Source: JAICND01 sp035281425 (GTDB taxonomy: Bacteria; Actinomycetota; Acidimicrobiia; Spongiisociales; ZC4RG35). From it: 12,806 nucleotides of DNA. This document shows, piece by piece, positions 1 through 7,384 of the stretch. Location of the stretch: positions 1 through 12,806 of the forward strand of contig DATEDX010000218.1 in the NCBI GenBank assembly GCA_035281425.1, given 5' to 3'. Made by a program: the position numbers and the translations under genes. Below the pieces are notes generated by a model, which worked only from the letters and a program-made list of their open reading frames with translations, was not told the origin of the DNA and ran no database searches. Numbering within the stretch: the stretch's first letter is position 1; each line of letters opens with the position of its first letter.

Positions 1-307
1 GGAAACCCTCGGCGGGGCGGCTGTCCCAGGAGTCGTGGTGGTAGATCGCCCAGTGGTCGTGGACCCGGGCGTCAGGAAAGAGCCCTACGTTGATGGTGTG
101 GTCGGGATGATGGTGGCTGATGACGACATCGGTGATGTCGCCCGGACGGAGGTCGAAGCCAGCTAGCGGTTCGATGATTGCAGCCTGAGAAGGCGCCATG
201 CCGGGATCGACGACGATCCTGTGGCTGCCGTCGATGATGAGGCTCACCGTGGATCGCACGCCAGGCCGGCCGCTCCCTTCCTGCAACAGATACCAAGCGG
301 CGGTCAT
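1..307 (-). CDS. MBL-fold metallo-hydrolase, N-terminal part (runs off left edge)
   Basis: The minus strand reads 102 codons from an ATG at 307 to the window edge, beginning MTAAWYLLQEGSGRPGVRST. The metal-binding signature of the metallo-beta-lactamase fold, HxHxDH, is present as H65-H66-H67-P68-D69-H70. It is preceded by the usual beta-strand pattern (VSLIIDG, then IVVDPGM at 31-37). The following NVGLFPDARV and a His-rich stretch (VHDHWAIYHHDSW) recall MBLAC1-like hydrolases; this subfamily guess is weak because the C-terminal metal ligands lie outside the window. The enzyme is probably a cytoplasmic, zinc-dependent hydrolase of unknown substrate. It lies 104 bases downstream of the large membrane protein on the same strand, so the two may be co-transcribed. 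An in-frame stop (TAG at 317-319) limits the start to this ATG or the adjacent GTG at 308-310. Confidence 0.8.
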   Translation of the reverse strand, partial: MTAAWYLLQEGSGRPGVRSTVSLIIDGSHRIVVDPGMAPSQAAIIEPLAGFDLRPGDITDVVISHHHPDHTINVGLFPDARVHDHWAIYHHDSWDSRPAEGF

Positions 308-314
308 CACCTCC
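308..314 (-). promoter_or_regulatory. Strong Shine-Dalgarno site abutting the MBL hydrolase start
   Basis: The minus strand reads GGAGGTG directly before the ATG at 307. GGAGGTGAT as a whole is complementary to the canonical 3' end of 16S rRNA, so the start codon lies partly inside the ribosome-pairing sequence. The GGAGG-to-ATG spacing is only 2 bases, against the usual 5-9. No better in-frame start with normal spacing is visible. Confidence 0.45.
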
Positions 315-411
315 GCCTATTGGTAGCCCGACTCACCTGGGGAGACTAGTGACGGTGCCACTTCACGCTGGCCCCGTACTGCGAGGTCATTCTGGTGAAA
401 GGCTGCCTCTA

Positions 412-3400
412 CTATTCCCCGGCGATGGCGATGATCTGGCCCGTGGAGGTGGTTGCGAAGACCGCCCCCTCCACCACCACCAGCTCATGGCGGAGGGAAG
501 CCCCGGCGTTGAAGTGCCACTTCTCCTCTCCAGTGGCGACGTCGATGGCCCAGACGGTGCCTCCGTTAGTACCGAGGTAAATGAGGCCGTCGGCGAGGAC
601 GGGAGGAGCACTAATCAGGGTGTCGTCCGTGAAGCCTTCGCCCCAGACCTGCGGGAAACCACCCCCCACCCAGCCGTCGGGCGCCATCGAGACTCCGAAG
701 AGGATGCGATCCTCGACGTAGTAGAAGGCGTCGGGGGTGACGACGGCGCCATCGGCCAGGGAAATGGGGTAGTCCGTCGAGTAACCGACGGCAGGTGACC
801 AGCACCCGCCGGTGGCATAGGTGCGAACGCTGCCGCCATCCAAGCCGATGAAGATCACACCAGACGCGATAATCGGGTGTTCATTGATGCCGAACCTGGT
901 GTCGACGGGCTCACACTTAAAAGTGCCCGAGGCGGCGTCGACGGCATGAACGGTTCCGTCGCGGGAGGTGGCGTAGATCACACCGTCGGCGAAGGCGGGG
1001 CTGGTCGTGAAGGCGGAAGCTGGCTCTTCGAGCGGATATTGCCAAAGCTGTTGACCACCGGAGAGGCTAAAGCCGTAGAGGAAACCGGTGCTCGAGGCCA
1101 CATACACATTGTCGCCGGCGATAAGGGGGGCGGTCTCCACCTCACCCACCACGGCACTCCACAATCGGGTACCGGAGGAGGCGCTGTGACCGTGGATGGC
1201 ACCGGATTCATCGACGTAGACGAGGATCGGGTCGGATTCAGTGCTTGGCTGGCCGACGGCGAGGAGTGACGAGATCGGTTCGATTTCGATCTGGCGGTCG
1301 ATGCTTCCGTTTCGCTGCTGAATGACGTGGACCAGGTTCTCTTCGGTGGGGACGAAGAGGTAAGCGCCGCGGGCCACCGGGGGTCGCACGATGGTGCCGC
1401 CGGGGGCGAGCGGCCGCCAGTAGATCCCGGTCAACTCCTGGAAGCCACCGCTGGTTACCCCACTGCGGCCCGGGTCACCTCGGTACATGGAGTTGCCGGT
1501 CAATCCGACGTCGGGCGCGGCCACGAGGTTGTCCTCGATCAGGGTTGTGGTCGTGGTGGAAGCGGTGGTAGTTACGGCGATGGTGGTGGTGGGCGGGGTG
1601 GTGAGATTGACTACCGCCACCGAGGCGACCACCGCTACGGCGATGATCGCCGCCGCCGCACCTACCAGTTGGAGAGGTCCTCGACGGCGGCGGACCGGAC
1701 GTCTTCTGACCAGACCCGCCGCGCGCCGCTGGGCCGGGCTGAGAATGGTGTCGCCGGCGAGACCGGCAGCCGCCATGGCTTCATCGATCCGTTCCCGGAG
1801 GAGGGCCGCCTCCTCTTCTCCCACCTCCACCTCGGCGGTGAGGGCGGCTTGGGCTTCGGGGCTGTCGAGGAAATCCGGGCGCCAGCTGTCGGGGAGGCGG
1901 GGGAGCAGGGTACGGATGGCTGCCGCCACCGGGGCGCCGATGGGATCGGCCCACAGCTTGCCGGCGTCGATGGCCTTGGCGGCTTGAATCGGGTTGCCGA
2001 TCTGGGTGGCCAGGGCGGCGGCCTCAGCGGCCAAGTCGGAATCGTTCTCCTTCCGAGCGCGGGCAGTCATCAGCTCCACTGCCGCCCCCAGCCACCGGCT
2101 CTGCAAGAGAAGGTCGGTCAGATCTTCAGCTCGTCTTTGCTCCCATTCGGATCCCAACTCGAGCAATAGCTCTTCGATCCGAAGGCGCCAGCGAAGCCCG
2201 TTGCTTCCGGCTGGGGTGGCGGCCAGCGCGGCCTGTGCCTCGCCGAGGGCCTCTTCACGTTGTCCTAGGCCGAGGAGGGCGCGAGCTCGCAAATAACGGC
2301 AGACGTTCTCCCAGGAAGGCATGGCTTGGATGGCGACGTCGAGGGCGTCGTTGGCGCCGTCGAGCGCCCGCTCCCACTTCTCGAAGAGGATTCCCCCTTC
2401 GGCCTCCGCCAGATGGGCGATGAAGACCGCCGCCGTCGCTCCTACCCGGGAGGCGGTGGCGGTGGCCCGCTCCACCGCTTGCTCGGCAGCTTCCGGGTTG
2501 CCCACCCCGAAGAGGGCCCGAGCCCAATAGGCTTCCTGGGTGGCCTGGGATGCTTCACCTTCCAGGGCCGCCGCTTCGTCTTTGAGGCGGGAGAAACCCA
2601 TCTCGGCCCGCTTCATCTGACCCTGGTCGAGATCCACCCAGGCTTGGTTGAGATGGCCGTAGAACTTTTGCGGGGGGGAGCCGTGCTGCTCGAGGAGGGC
2701 GACACCTTTGGCTACGGTTGCTTCGGCCTCCTGGGCGAATCCAAGGCGAGACAGTTCCCGGCCGTGGAAGGTGAGCAACGAGGCCAACCTGGCCCGCGAC
2801 CCGGCCGCGGCTGCCGCCAACTCCGCCAGGGCCACCCAGCGCTCGGCGGCCTGAGGATGTTGGGCATCGTCCTCCACCGACGCCATGAACCCCAGCGCCT
2901 GGATGAGGTCGTCTCCCTCCAAGCGGGGGATTGCCTGATCGAGCATGCCGTGGGCATCGGAGGTTTGACCACGGCTCCGGTACAGCCGAGCCAGCTGCAA
3001 CCGCACCTGTCCTTCAACGGCGCCGCCATCCAGCCTGGCCTCGGCCAGGCAGGACAGAGCAGCTTCAAGAAGTTCCACTCGCTCGGAGTCGGCCAAGCGG
3101 GTGTCGGAGTCGAGAGCCACCCCCGAGAGGACTTTCCAGCCGTTGGCGTAGCGGCCCGCCTGGTAGAGGAGCCGGCCCACATGTCGGGCCTCGCCGCCAT
3201 CGGCGGAAAGGGCGTCGGCCAGGTGGCCGGCGAGATAGGCGGCGGTGGCGGGGGAGACCTCAGGGGGAGACCCTTCCAGCCGGTAGCCGGCGGCCGATTC
3301 GCTCAAGCGCCCGGCGGCCACCAACTCCCGGGCCTGGGCCATCACCTCCTGGGGAGTGATGGAAAGGGTGGCGGCGGCGACATCAACCGACACCGGCATA

Positions 3401-3453
3401 CCGGCGACGGCAACTAATGAAAGTAGGTCAGAATCCCCAGACTGCGCCACCAC
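412..3453 (-). CDS. Membrane protein: winged-helix-like + TPR-like repeats + TM helix + PQQ-type beta-propeller
   Basis: This 1013-aa protein starts at GTG 3453 (a second GTG follows at 3450) and ends at TAG 412-414. Residues about 8-60 (LLSLVAVAGMPVSVDVAAAT onward) resemble the winged-helix segment that follows the ATPase in STAND/LuxR-type regulators, but no Walker A or other nucleotide-binding domain precedes it. Residues about 70-530 are Ala/Leu/Glu-rich helical repeats of TPR type. An Arg-rich stretch (RRRPVRRRR, 583-591) precedes one transmembrane helix at about 593-616. A Thr-rich linker spans 617-637. Residues about 650-1013 contain PQQ/outer-membrane-assembly-type propeller blades, such as GLIYLGTNGGTVWAIDVATG at 956-975. 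By the positive-inside rule the repeats should be cytoplasmic and the propeller extracellular. A signalling or scaffold role is inference; no catalytic residues were recognised. The gene is divergent from mfd. Confidence 0.82.
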   Translation of the reverse strand: MVAQSGDSDLLSLVAVAGMPVSVDVAAATLSITPQEVMAQARELVAAGRLSESAAGYRLEGSPPEVSPATAAYLAGHLADALSADGGEARHVGRLLYQAGRYANGWKVLSGVALDSDTRLADSERVELLEAALSCLAEARLDGGAVEGQVRLQLARLYRSRGQTSDAHGMLDQAIPRLEGDDLIQALGFMASVEDDAQHPQAAERWVALAELAAAAAGSRARLASLLTFHGRELSRLGFAQEAEATVAKGVALLEQHGSPPQKFYGHLNQAWVDLDQGQMKRAEMGFSRLKDEAAALEGEASQATQEAYWARALFGVGNPEAAEQAVERATATASRVGATAAVFIAHLAEAEGGILFEKWERALDGANDALDVAIQAMPSWENVCRYLRARALLGLGQREEALGEAQAALAATPAGSNGLRWRLRIEELLLELGSEWEQRRAEDLTDLLLQSRWLGAAVELMTARARKENDSDLAAEAAALATQIGNPIQAAKAIDAGKLWADPIGAPVAAAIRTLLPRLPDSWRPDFLDSPEAQAALTAEVEVGEEEAALLRERIDEAMAAAGLAGDTILSPAQRRAAGLVRRRPVRRRRGPLQLVGAAAAIIAVAVVASVAVVNLTTPPTTTIAVTTTASTTTTTLIEDNLVAAPDVGLTGNSMYRGDPGRSGVTSGGFQELTGIYWRPLAPGGTIVRPPVARGAYLFVPTEENLVHVIQQRNGSIDRQIEIEPISSLLAVGQPSTESDPILVYVDESGAIHGHSASSGTRLWSAVVGEVETAPLIAGDNVYVASSTGFLYGFSLSGGQQLWQYPLEEPASAFTTSPAFADGVIYATSRDGTVHAVDAASGTFKCEPVDTRFGINEHPIIASGVIFIGLDGGSVRTYATGGCWSPAVGYSTDYPISLADGAVVTPDAFYYVEDRILFGVSMAPDGWVGGGFPQVWGEGFTDDTLISAPPVLADGLIYLGTNGGTVWAIDVATGEEKWHFNAGASLRHELVVVEGAVFATTSTGQIIAIAGE
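1560..1610 (-). repeat. Low-complexity Thr-codon tract (extracellular linker)
   Basis: The plus strand is a run of GTGGT-like triplets. Read on the minus strand within the membrane-protein gene it encodes the Thr/Pro/Ala linker between the transmembrane helix and the propeller (about residues 617-635). Such linkers act as extended, possibly glycosylated stalks on surface proteins. The tract is coding low complexity rather than a mobile or intergenic repeat. Confidence 0.6.
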
Positions 3454-3458
3454 CAGAC

Positions 3459-3464
3459 AGGGTA
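3459..3464 (-). promoter_or_regulatory. Candidate -10 box (TACCCT), leaderless, for the membrane-protein gene
   Basis: TACCCT on the minus strand matches TANNNT and ends 5 bases before the GTG at 3453 (8 bases before the GTG at 3450). There is no Shine-Dalgarno sequence in the short gap. This fits transcription starting at or next to the start codon. No clear -35 box was seen. Confidence 0.35.
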
Positions 3465-3520
3465 GAGCTTCAGCACCCTGCCGGCGCCGGTTTTGGGCGC
3501 GATTTCTTGGGGGCGGGGCG

Positions 3521-3537
3521 GGCCGCTTGGAGCGGCC
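3521..3537. repeat. Perfect 6-bp inverted repeat in the divergent promoter region
   Basis: GGCCGC at 3521-3526 and GCGGCC at 3532-3537 form a perfect inverted repeat with a 5-base centre (TTGGA). It sits where the -35 element would fall for the TACGAT hexamer at 3545, between the divergent starts of the membrane-protein gene and mfd. It could be an operator or a small hairpin. In GC-rich DNA a 6-bp stem may also arise by chance. Confidence 0.3.
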
Positions 3538-3544
3538 GTCTCGG

Positions 3545-3550
3545 TACGAT
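3545..3550 (+). promoter_or_regulatory. Candidate -10 box (TACGAT) for mfd
   Basis: TACGAT matches the bacterial -10 pattern well. It overlaps the ATG at 3549 and lies 10 bases before the next in-frame ATG at 3561. If it is the promoter, mfd is leaderless and starts at 3561 rather than 3549. No recognisable -35 lies 16-18 bases upstream. Confidence 0.35.
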
Positions 3551-6500
3551 GGACTACCTGATGCCGCCGCCGCTTTCGGCCTTTCTCGACCGGTGGCGCG
3601 GGCAACACGTCCCCTCCCGTCGCTGGGTGGTGGGCGCCGGTGCTCGTGCCTTCACCCTCGCCGGACTCGCCCGGGAGGGCCAGGTGCTGGCGGTTACTCC
3701 CTCAGAGCGGGACGCCGAGGAGTTGTACGACGACCTCCTGCTTTTCGCCCGCGCCCATCTCATCCCCGCCTGGGAGACCCTGCCCTTCGAGCACATCTCT
3801 CCCAATCTCGGCACCATGGCCCGGCGAGCTGAAGGTCGCTTTCTCCTCAAGAACCCGGCCCCCGACCGGGTCCTGGTTACGTCGGTGCGGGCCGCCTTGC
3901 AGCGGCTCAGTCCCTCGTTTCCCAATCCGGTGGTGATTGCCCGGGGGGACGAAGCGCCGCTCTCGGACTTGACCCTTACCCTGGTCGATCTGGGGTATGA
4001 ACGAACCGATCGGGTGGAGGCCCGCGGGGAGTTCGCCGTCCGCGGGGGAATCCTCGACCTCTTCCCCGCCCAAGGCGACGAAGCTGTGAGGGTCGACCTG
4101 TTCGGCGACACGGTCGAGGACCTCCGGGTGTTTTCCGTGGCTAGCCAGCGGTCCCTTGACCCGGTGGATTCGGTGATGGCGTTTCCGGCCCGCGAGTTCC
4201 GCCCCGGGCCGGCGGTGCGGGAGCGGGCCCGCCAGCTCCTCCAGGCTGCGCCTTGGGCTGCTTCCACCTGGGACCGTCTAGCCGAAGGGCAGATGTTCTC
4301 GGGGATGGAATCCTGGTTGCCGTGGCTGGCACCGCCCTTCACGCTTCTCGACGAGGCGGGGGAAACCAAGGTGGTATTGGTGGAGCCGGCCCGGACCCGG
4401 GACCGCGCCCGCGAGCTGGTAAAGGAGGAAGAGGAACTGGCGGCGGCCCTCGCTTCCACCTGGGGGGTAGGGGCGCCCGACGCCGGGGAACATCCCGCCC
4501 TGCATCTCGAGCTCGATGAACACCTGGGGAGCCATCTAGAGATGCCGGCGGTGGCTGCTTCGCCCGACGATTCCCTCCTCGAGCTCTCCGGTTTCGACGC
4601 CACGCCGGGGGACCCCGCATCGGTGGCGGCGGGAATCCGGCGCCTGGCCCAAAAGGGGATCGAGACGGTGGTGGCCATGGACGGCGAACACGCCGCCGAC
4701 CGGGTGCGGAAAGTGCTGGCCGAAGAAGGAGCGGCACCGGTGGTCATCGCTCAGGGGATCCATCGGGGATTTGTATCACCGTCGCTGGGGCTGGCGATCC
4801 TGGGGGAACAAGAAATTGCCGGCCGCCGCCGAGCCCATCGCACCCCCAGCCGCCGCCGGGCGGAAGGGGGCATCAGCTATGCCGATCTGGAGATCGGCGA
4901 CCATGTGGTCCACTCTCGGCACGGCATCGGCCGATTCGAAGGTCTCGTGTCGAGGACGATGGCGGGGGTGGAACGGGACTACCTCGTGATCGGCTACGCC
5001 GCCGACGACCGTCTCTACGTCCCCACCGACCAGCTGGCAGCGGTTCGCAAATACACCGGCGGGGAGGCACCCCGCATCTCCCGGATGGGGGGCAAGGACT
5101 GGGGGGAAACCAAAGAACGGGTGCGGCGAGCGGTGGCGGCGGTGGCCGAACAGGTGGTGAGGCTCCACCGGGCTCGGGCCCGGGCCACCGGGTACGCCTT
5201 CCCTACCGACAATCCCTGGCAGCGCGAACTGGAAGCGTCGTTCCCCTTCGAGGAGACCCCCGATCAGCTCACCGCCATCGCCGAGGTCAAAGACGACATG
5301 GAAGGCGAGCGACCGATGGACCGGCTGATTTTTGGCGATGTCGGCTACGGCAAGACCGAGGTGGCACTGCGGGCAGCCTTCAAGGCCGCCACCGCCGGCA
5401 AACAGGTGGCGGTGTTGGCTCCCACCACTCTCCTTGCCCAACAACACCATCAAACCTTTAGCGAGCGGCTCGATGCTTACCCCCTCCGGGTCGAGGTGCT
5501 TTCCCGTTTCTTGACTCCTCGCCAGCAACAAGAGGTCGTCGAGGGGATCGCCACCGGGGCGGTGGACATCGTCATCGGCACCCATCGCCTCCTTTCCGAT
5601 GATGTCCGCTGGCACAACCTGGGGCTGGTGGTGGTGGACGAGGAGCAGCGGTTCGGGGTCACCGCCAAAGACCAGCTGAAGCAACTGAAGCTGGGGGTTG
5701 ACGTTCTCACCCTCACCGCCACCCCCATCCCTCGCACCTTGGAGATGGCGCTGACCGGGATCCGCCAGGTGAGCCACATCCGCACTCCCCCCGAAGACCG
5801 CCACCCGATCCTCACCTACGTCGGCCCCTACGACTCCCAGGCGGTATCGGCTGCCATCCGCCGGGAGTTGCTGCGCGACGGTCAAGTCTTCTATGTGCAC
5901 AACCGGGTGGCCTCGATCGAAGAGGCCCTGGGACGGATACGCAATCTGGTGCCCGACGCCCGATATGTCGTCGCCCACGGGCAGATGTCAGAGGGCCAAC
6001 TCGAACAGGTGATGATCGACTTCTGGAACCGCGAATACGACGTGATGGTGGCGACCACCATCATCGAATCCGGCCTCGATCTTCCTCAGGTCAACACTCT
6101 GATCGTGGAACGGGCCGACCTCCTGGGGCTAGCTCAGCTCTATCAGCTGCGGGGAAGAGTGGGAAGGTCCAGCCAGCGGGCCTATGCCTACCTCTTCCAT
6201 CCTGCCGAGCAGACGCTGAGCGAGGAGGCCCATCGAAGGTTGGAAGCGATCGGGGAAGCCACCGACCTCGGCTCCGGGTTCCACCTGGCGCTCCGCGACC
6301 TCGAGATCCGGGGGGCGGGCTCGATCCTCGGAGAGCTGCAGTCAGGTCACATTGCCGCCGTCGGGTTCGATCTCTATGCCGAGCTGGTGGCCGAGGCCGT
6401 GTCGCGGCTGGAGGGGGTGGAGATGGCCCCGGCTGAGGTGAAGGAAGTCCGGATTGAGCTTCCGGTTGATGCCCACCTCCCCGACGACTACGTGCCCGAG

Positions 6501-6893
6501 CAGAGTCTCCGCCTGGAGGCCTACCGGCGGCTGGCCACCGCTTCCGATCAGGCGGCGGTAGACGACGTCGCCGCCGAGTGGCTCGACCGGTTCGGGCCCC
6601 TCCCCCCAGCCGCCGAGACCCTCATCGACATCGCTCGCTTGCGGGTCGAAGCACTACGGGTAGGCCTCAATGAGGTAGTCAACCTCAAAGCGGAGGTCCG
6701 CCTTGCTCCCGTGAACCTGTCCGCCAGCCAGGAGGTGCGCTTGCAGCGCCTGGCCCCGCGGGCGGTCCTCCGCCCCCAGGAAGGCGTGTTGTTCCTTCCC
6801 GCCCCGCGGGACCGGGTGAAGGGGTTGCGCGCCTTCCTCCAGGAGATGTGGCCTGACCGAGACTCCGGGGTTAGCGGGCCACAACGTGGGTGA
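3549..6893 (+). CDS. mfd: Transcription-repair coupling factor Mfd
   Basis: Mfd is an ATP-dependent DNA translocase that removes RNA polymerase stalled at lesions and recruits UvrA. The protein is 1114 aa from ATG 3549, close to the 1148 aa of E. coli Mfd. The N-terminal UvrB-like module is visible (RGEFAVRGGILDLFP near residue 160). A CarD/RID-type RNA-polymerase-interaction domain begins near residue 442 (SYADLEIGDHVVHSRHGIG). Helicase motifs follow: Walker A GDVGYGKT at 596-603, DEEQ at 697-700, TATPIPRTLEMA, and motif VI QLRGRVGR at 866-873. The C-terminal TRCF domain is complete (IELPVDAHLPDDYV onward). The frame stays open upstream to 3417, but that extension is low-quality and would overlap the divergent gene. 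The start may be 3549 (MDYLMPPP) or 3561 (MPPPLSAF); neither has a Shine-Dalgarno site. Its last 23 bases overlap the end of the convergent gene. Confidence 0.97.
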   Translation: MDYLMPPPLSAFLDRWRGQHVPSRRWVVGAGARAFTLAGLAREGQVLAVTPSERDAEELYDDLLLFARAHLIPAWETLPFEHISPNLGTMARRAEGRFLLKNPAPDRVLVTSVRAALQRLSPSFPNPVVIARGDEAPLSDLTLTLVDLGYERTDRVEARGEFAVRGGILDLFPAQGDEAVRVDLFGDTVEDLRVFSVASQRSLDPVDSVMAFPAREFRPGPAVRERARQLLQAAPWAASTWDRLAEGQMFSGMESWLPWLAPPFTLLDEAGETKVVLVEPARTRDRARELVKEEEELAAALASTWGVGAPDAGEHPALHLELDEHLGSHLEMPAVAASPDDSLLELSGFDATPGDPASVAAGIRRLAQKGIETVVAMDGEHAADRVRKVLAEEGAAPVVIAQGIHRGFVSPSLGLAILGEQEIAGRRRAHRTPSRRRAEGGISYADLEIGDHVVHSRHGIGRFEGLVSRTMAGVERDYLVIGYAADDRLYVPTDQLAAVRKYTGGEAPRISRMGGKDWGETKERVRRAVAAVAEQVVRLHRARARATGYAFPTDNPWQRELEASFPFEETPDQLTAIAEVKDDMEGERPMDRLIFGDVGYGKTEVALRAAFKAATAGKQVAVLAPTTLLAQQHHQTFSERLDAYPLRVEVLSRFLTPRQQQEVVEGIATGAVDIVIGTHRLLSDDVRWHNLGLVVVDEEQRFGVTAKDQLKQLKLGVDVLTLTATPIPRTLEMALTGIRQVSHIRTPPEDRHPILTYVGPYDSQAVSAAIRRELLRDGQVFYVHNRVASIEEALGRIRNLVPDARYVVAHGQMSEGQLEQVMIDFWNREYDVMVATTIIESGLDLPQVNTLIVERADLLGLAQLYQLRGRVGRSSQRAYAYLFHPAEQTLSEEAHRRLEAIGEATDLGSGFHLALRDLEIRGAGSILGELQSGHIAAVGFDLYAELVAEAVSRLEGVEMAPAEVKEVRIELPVDAHLPDDYVPEQSLRLEAYRRLATASDQAAVDDVAAEWLDRFGPLPPAAETLIDIARLRVEALRVGLNEVVNLKAEVRLAPVNLSASQEVRLQRLAPRAVLRPQEGVLFLPAPRDRVKGLRAFLQEMWPDRDSGVSGPQRG

Positions 6894-7284
6894 CGGGAAG
6901 GCCCAGCCGGCGTTCGAGGCGTTTGCCGACGTCGGCGTTTAGCCAGCGCGACACTCCCTGGGGCAAGGTGGAGATCACCACATGCTGGTAGTCGGGGTGA
7001 TCGTTCCATTCGTCGTAAGCGGCGTTGACCGGGTCGGGGTCGCCGACCCGCACCCCGGCCAACTCGATGCCATGCCGGGCGAGCTCCTTTTCCGCCCTCA
7101 TCCCGGCTTCGCTGGCCACCGCCTTGGCTTCCCCTTCTGTCCATCCCCGCAGGTGCTGCACCGGGGTCGCCGGCACCACCAAGACGAAGCTTGCCTCTGG
7201 ATCACCAGTCTTGATTTGGCGCAGCGCACCGGCGAGCTCGGGGCTGTCGGCAGTTTGATGGGCCACCACCAGATATCGAGCCAT
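6871..7284 (-). CDS. Small universal-stress-like alpha/beta protein
   Basis: This 137-aa protein runs from ATG 7284 to its stop at 6871-6873. It starts with a beta-strand (ARYLVVAHQTA), has a second strand SFVLVVPATP at 32-41, a long helix about 48-70, and ends VISTLPQGVSRWLNADVGKR followed by LPVTHVVAR. That order, with a Gly/Ser-containing loop before a final helix and a 'LPVTHV' strand, resembles the universal stress protein fold and small actinobacterial relatives of it. A full nucleotide-binding GxxG-9x-GS motif is not obvious, so function is unassigned. It lies tail-to-tail with mfd (23-bp overlap) and head-to-head with the lipoprotein gene at 7385. A TAGGTT hexamer ends 6 bases before the ATG and no Shine-Dalgarno site is seen, which suggests a leaderless transcript. 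Confidence 0.75.
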   Translation of the reverse strand: MARYLVVAHQTADSPELAGALRQIKTGDPEASFVLVVPATPVQHLRGWTEGEAKAVASEAGMRAEKELARHGIELAGVRVGDPDPVNAAYDEWNDHPDYQHVVISTLPQGVSRWLNADVGKRLERRLGLPVTHVVAR

Positions 7285-7290
7285 CAGGGC

Positions 7291-7296
7291 AACCTA
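7291..7296 (-). promoter_or_regulatory. Candidate -10 box (TAGGTT), leaderless, for the 137-aa gene
   Basis: The minus strand reads TAGGTT, then six bases, then the ATG at 7284. The same hexamer stands upstream of eno. The 6-base gap places the transcription start at or next to the A of ATG. No Shine-Dalgarno sequence is present. Confidence 0.45.
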
Positions 7297-7350
7297 CACC
7301 CGTCGCCCCCCTTGGTGTCGCCGGTCGAAAGCAAAAACGGCCACCCCCGG

Positions 7351-7356
7351 TAAAGT
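7351..7356 (+). promoter_or_regulatory. Candidate -10 box (TAAAGT) for the lipoprotein-mazG pair
   Basis: TAAAGT followed by TGGA lies 28 bases upstream of the TTG start at 7385. No start codon lies close enough for leaderless initiation. A transcript starting near 7363 would have a leader of about 22 bases containing the GAGG at 7374-7377, correctly spaced for the TTG start. No -35 was recognised. Confidence 0.4.
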
Positions 7357-7384
7357 TGGAATCTCCACTCAACGAGGTTCCTCT

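Noticed and set aside
1550..1620. Tandem repeat array, possibly CRISPR-like or satellite
   Set aside because: There is no regular repeat/spacer period. The run is Thr codons of a linker in the minus-strand gene.
2326..3417. Long plus-strand open frame (363 codons) opposite the membrane-protein gene
   Set aside because: It mirrors the minus-strand coding sequence; the translation is Gly/Arg/Pro-rich with no recognisable motif. The minus frame has clear domains.
3417..3548. Upstream in-frame extension of mfd by 44 codons
   Set aside because: It overlaps the start of the divergent gene, has Pro/Gly-rich content unlike Mfd N-termini and no ribosome-binding site. The family-like sequence begins at MDYLMPPP/MPPPLSAF.
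4776..5978. Minus-strand open frame (400 codons) inside mfd
   Set aside because: It is a complementary-strand shadow in GC-rich DNA. The plus strand encodes the conserved Mfd helicase motifs across the same bases.
7285..7384. Intrinsic terminator or riboswitch between the 137-aa gene and the lipoprotein gene
   Set aside because: The region is a divergent promoter gap. No GC stem followed by a T-run, and no known riboswitch pattern, was found.
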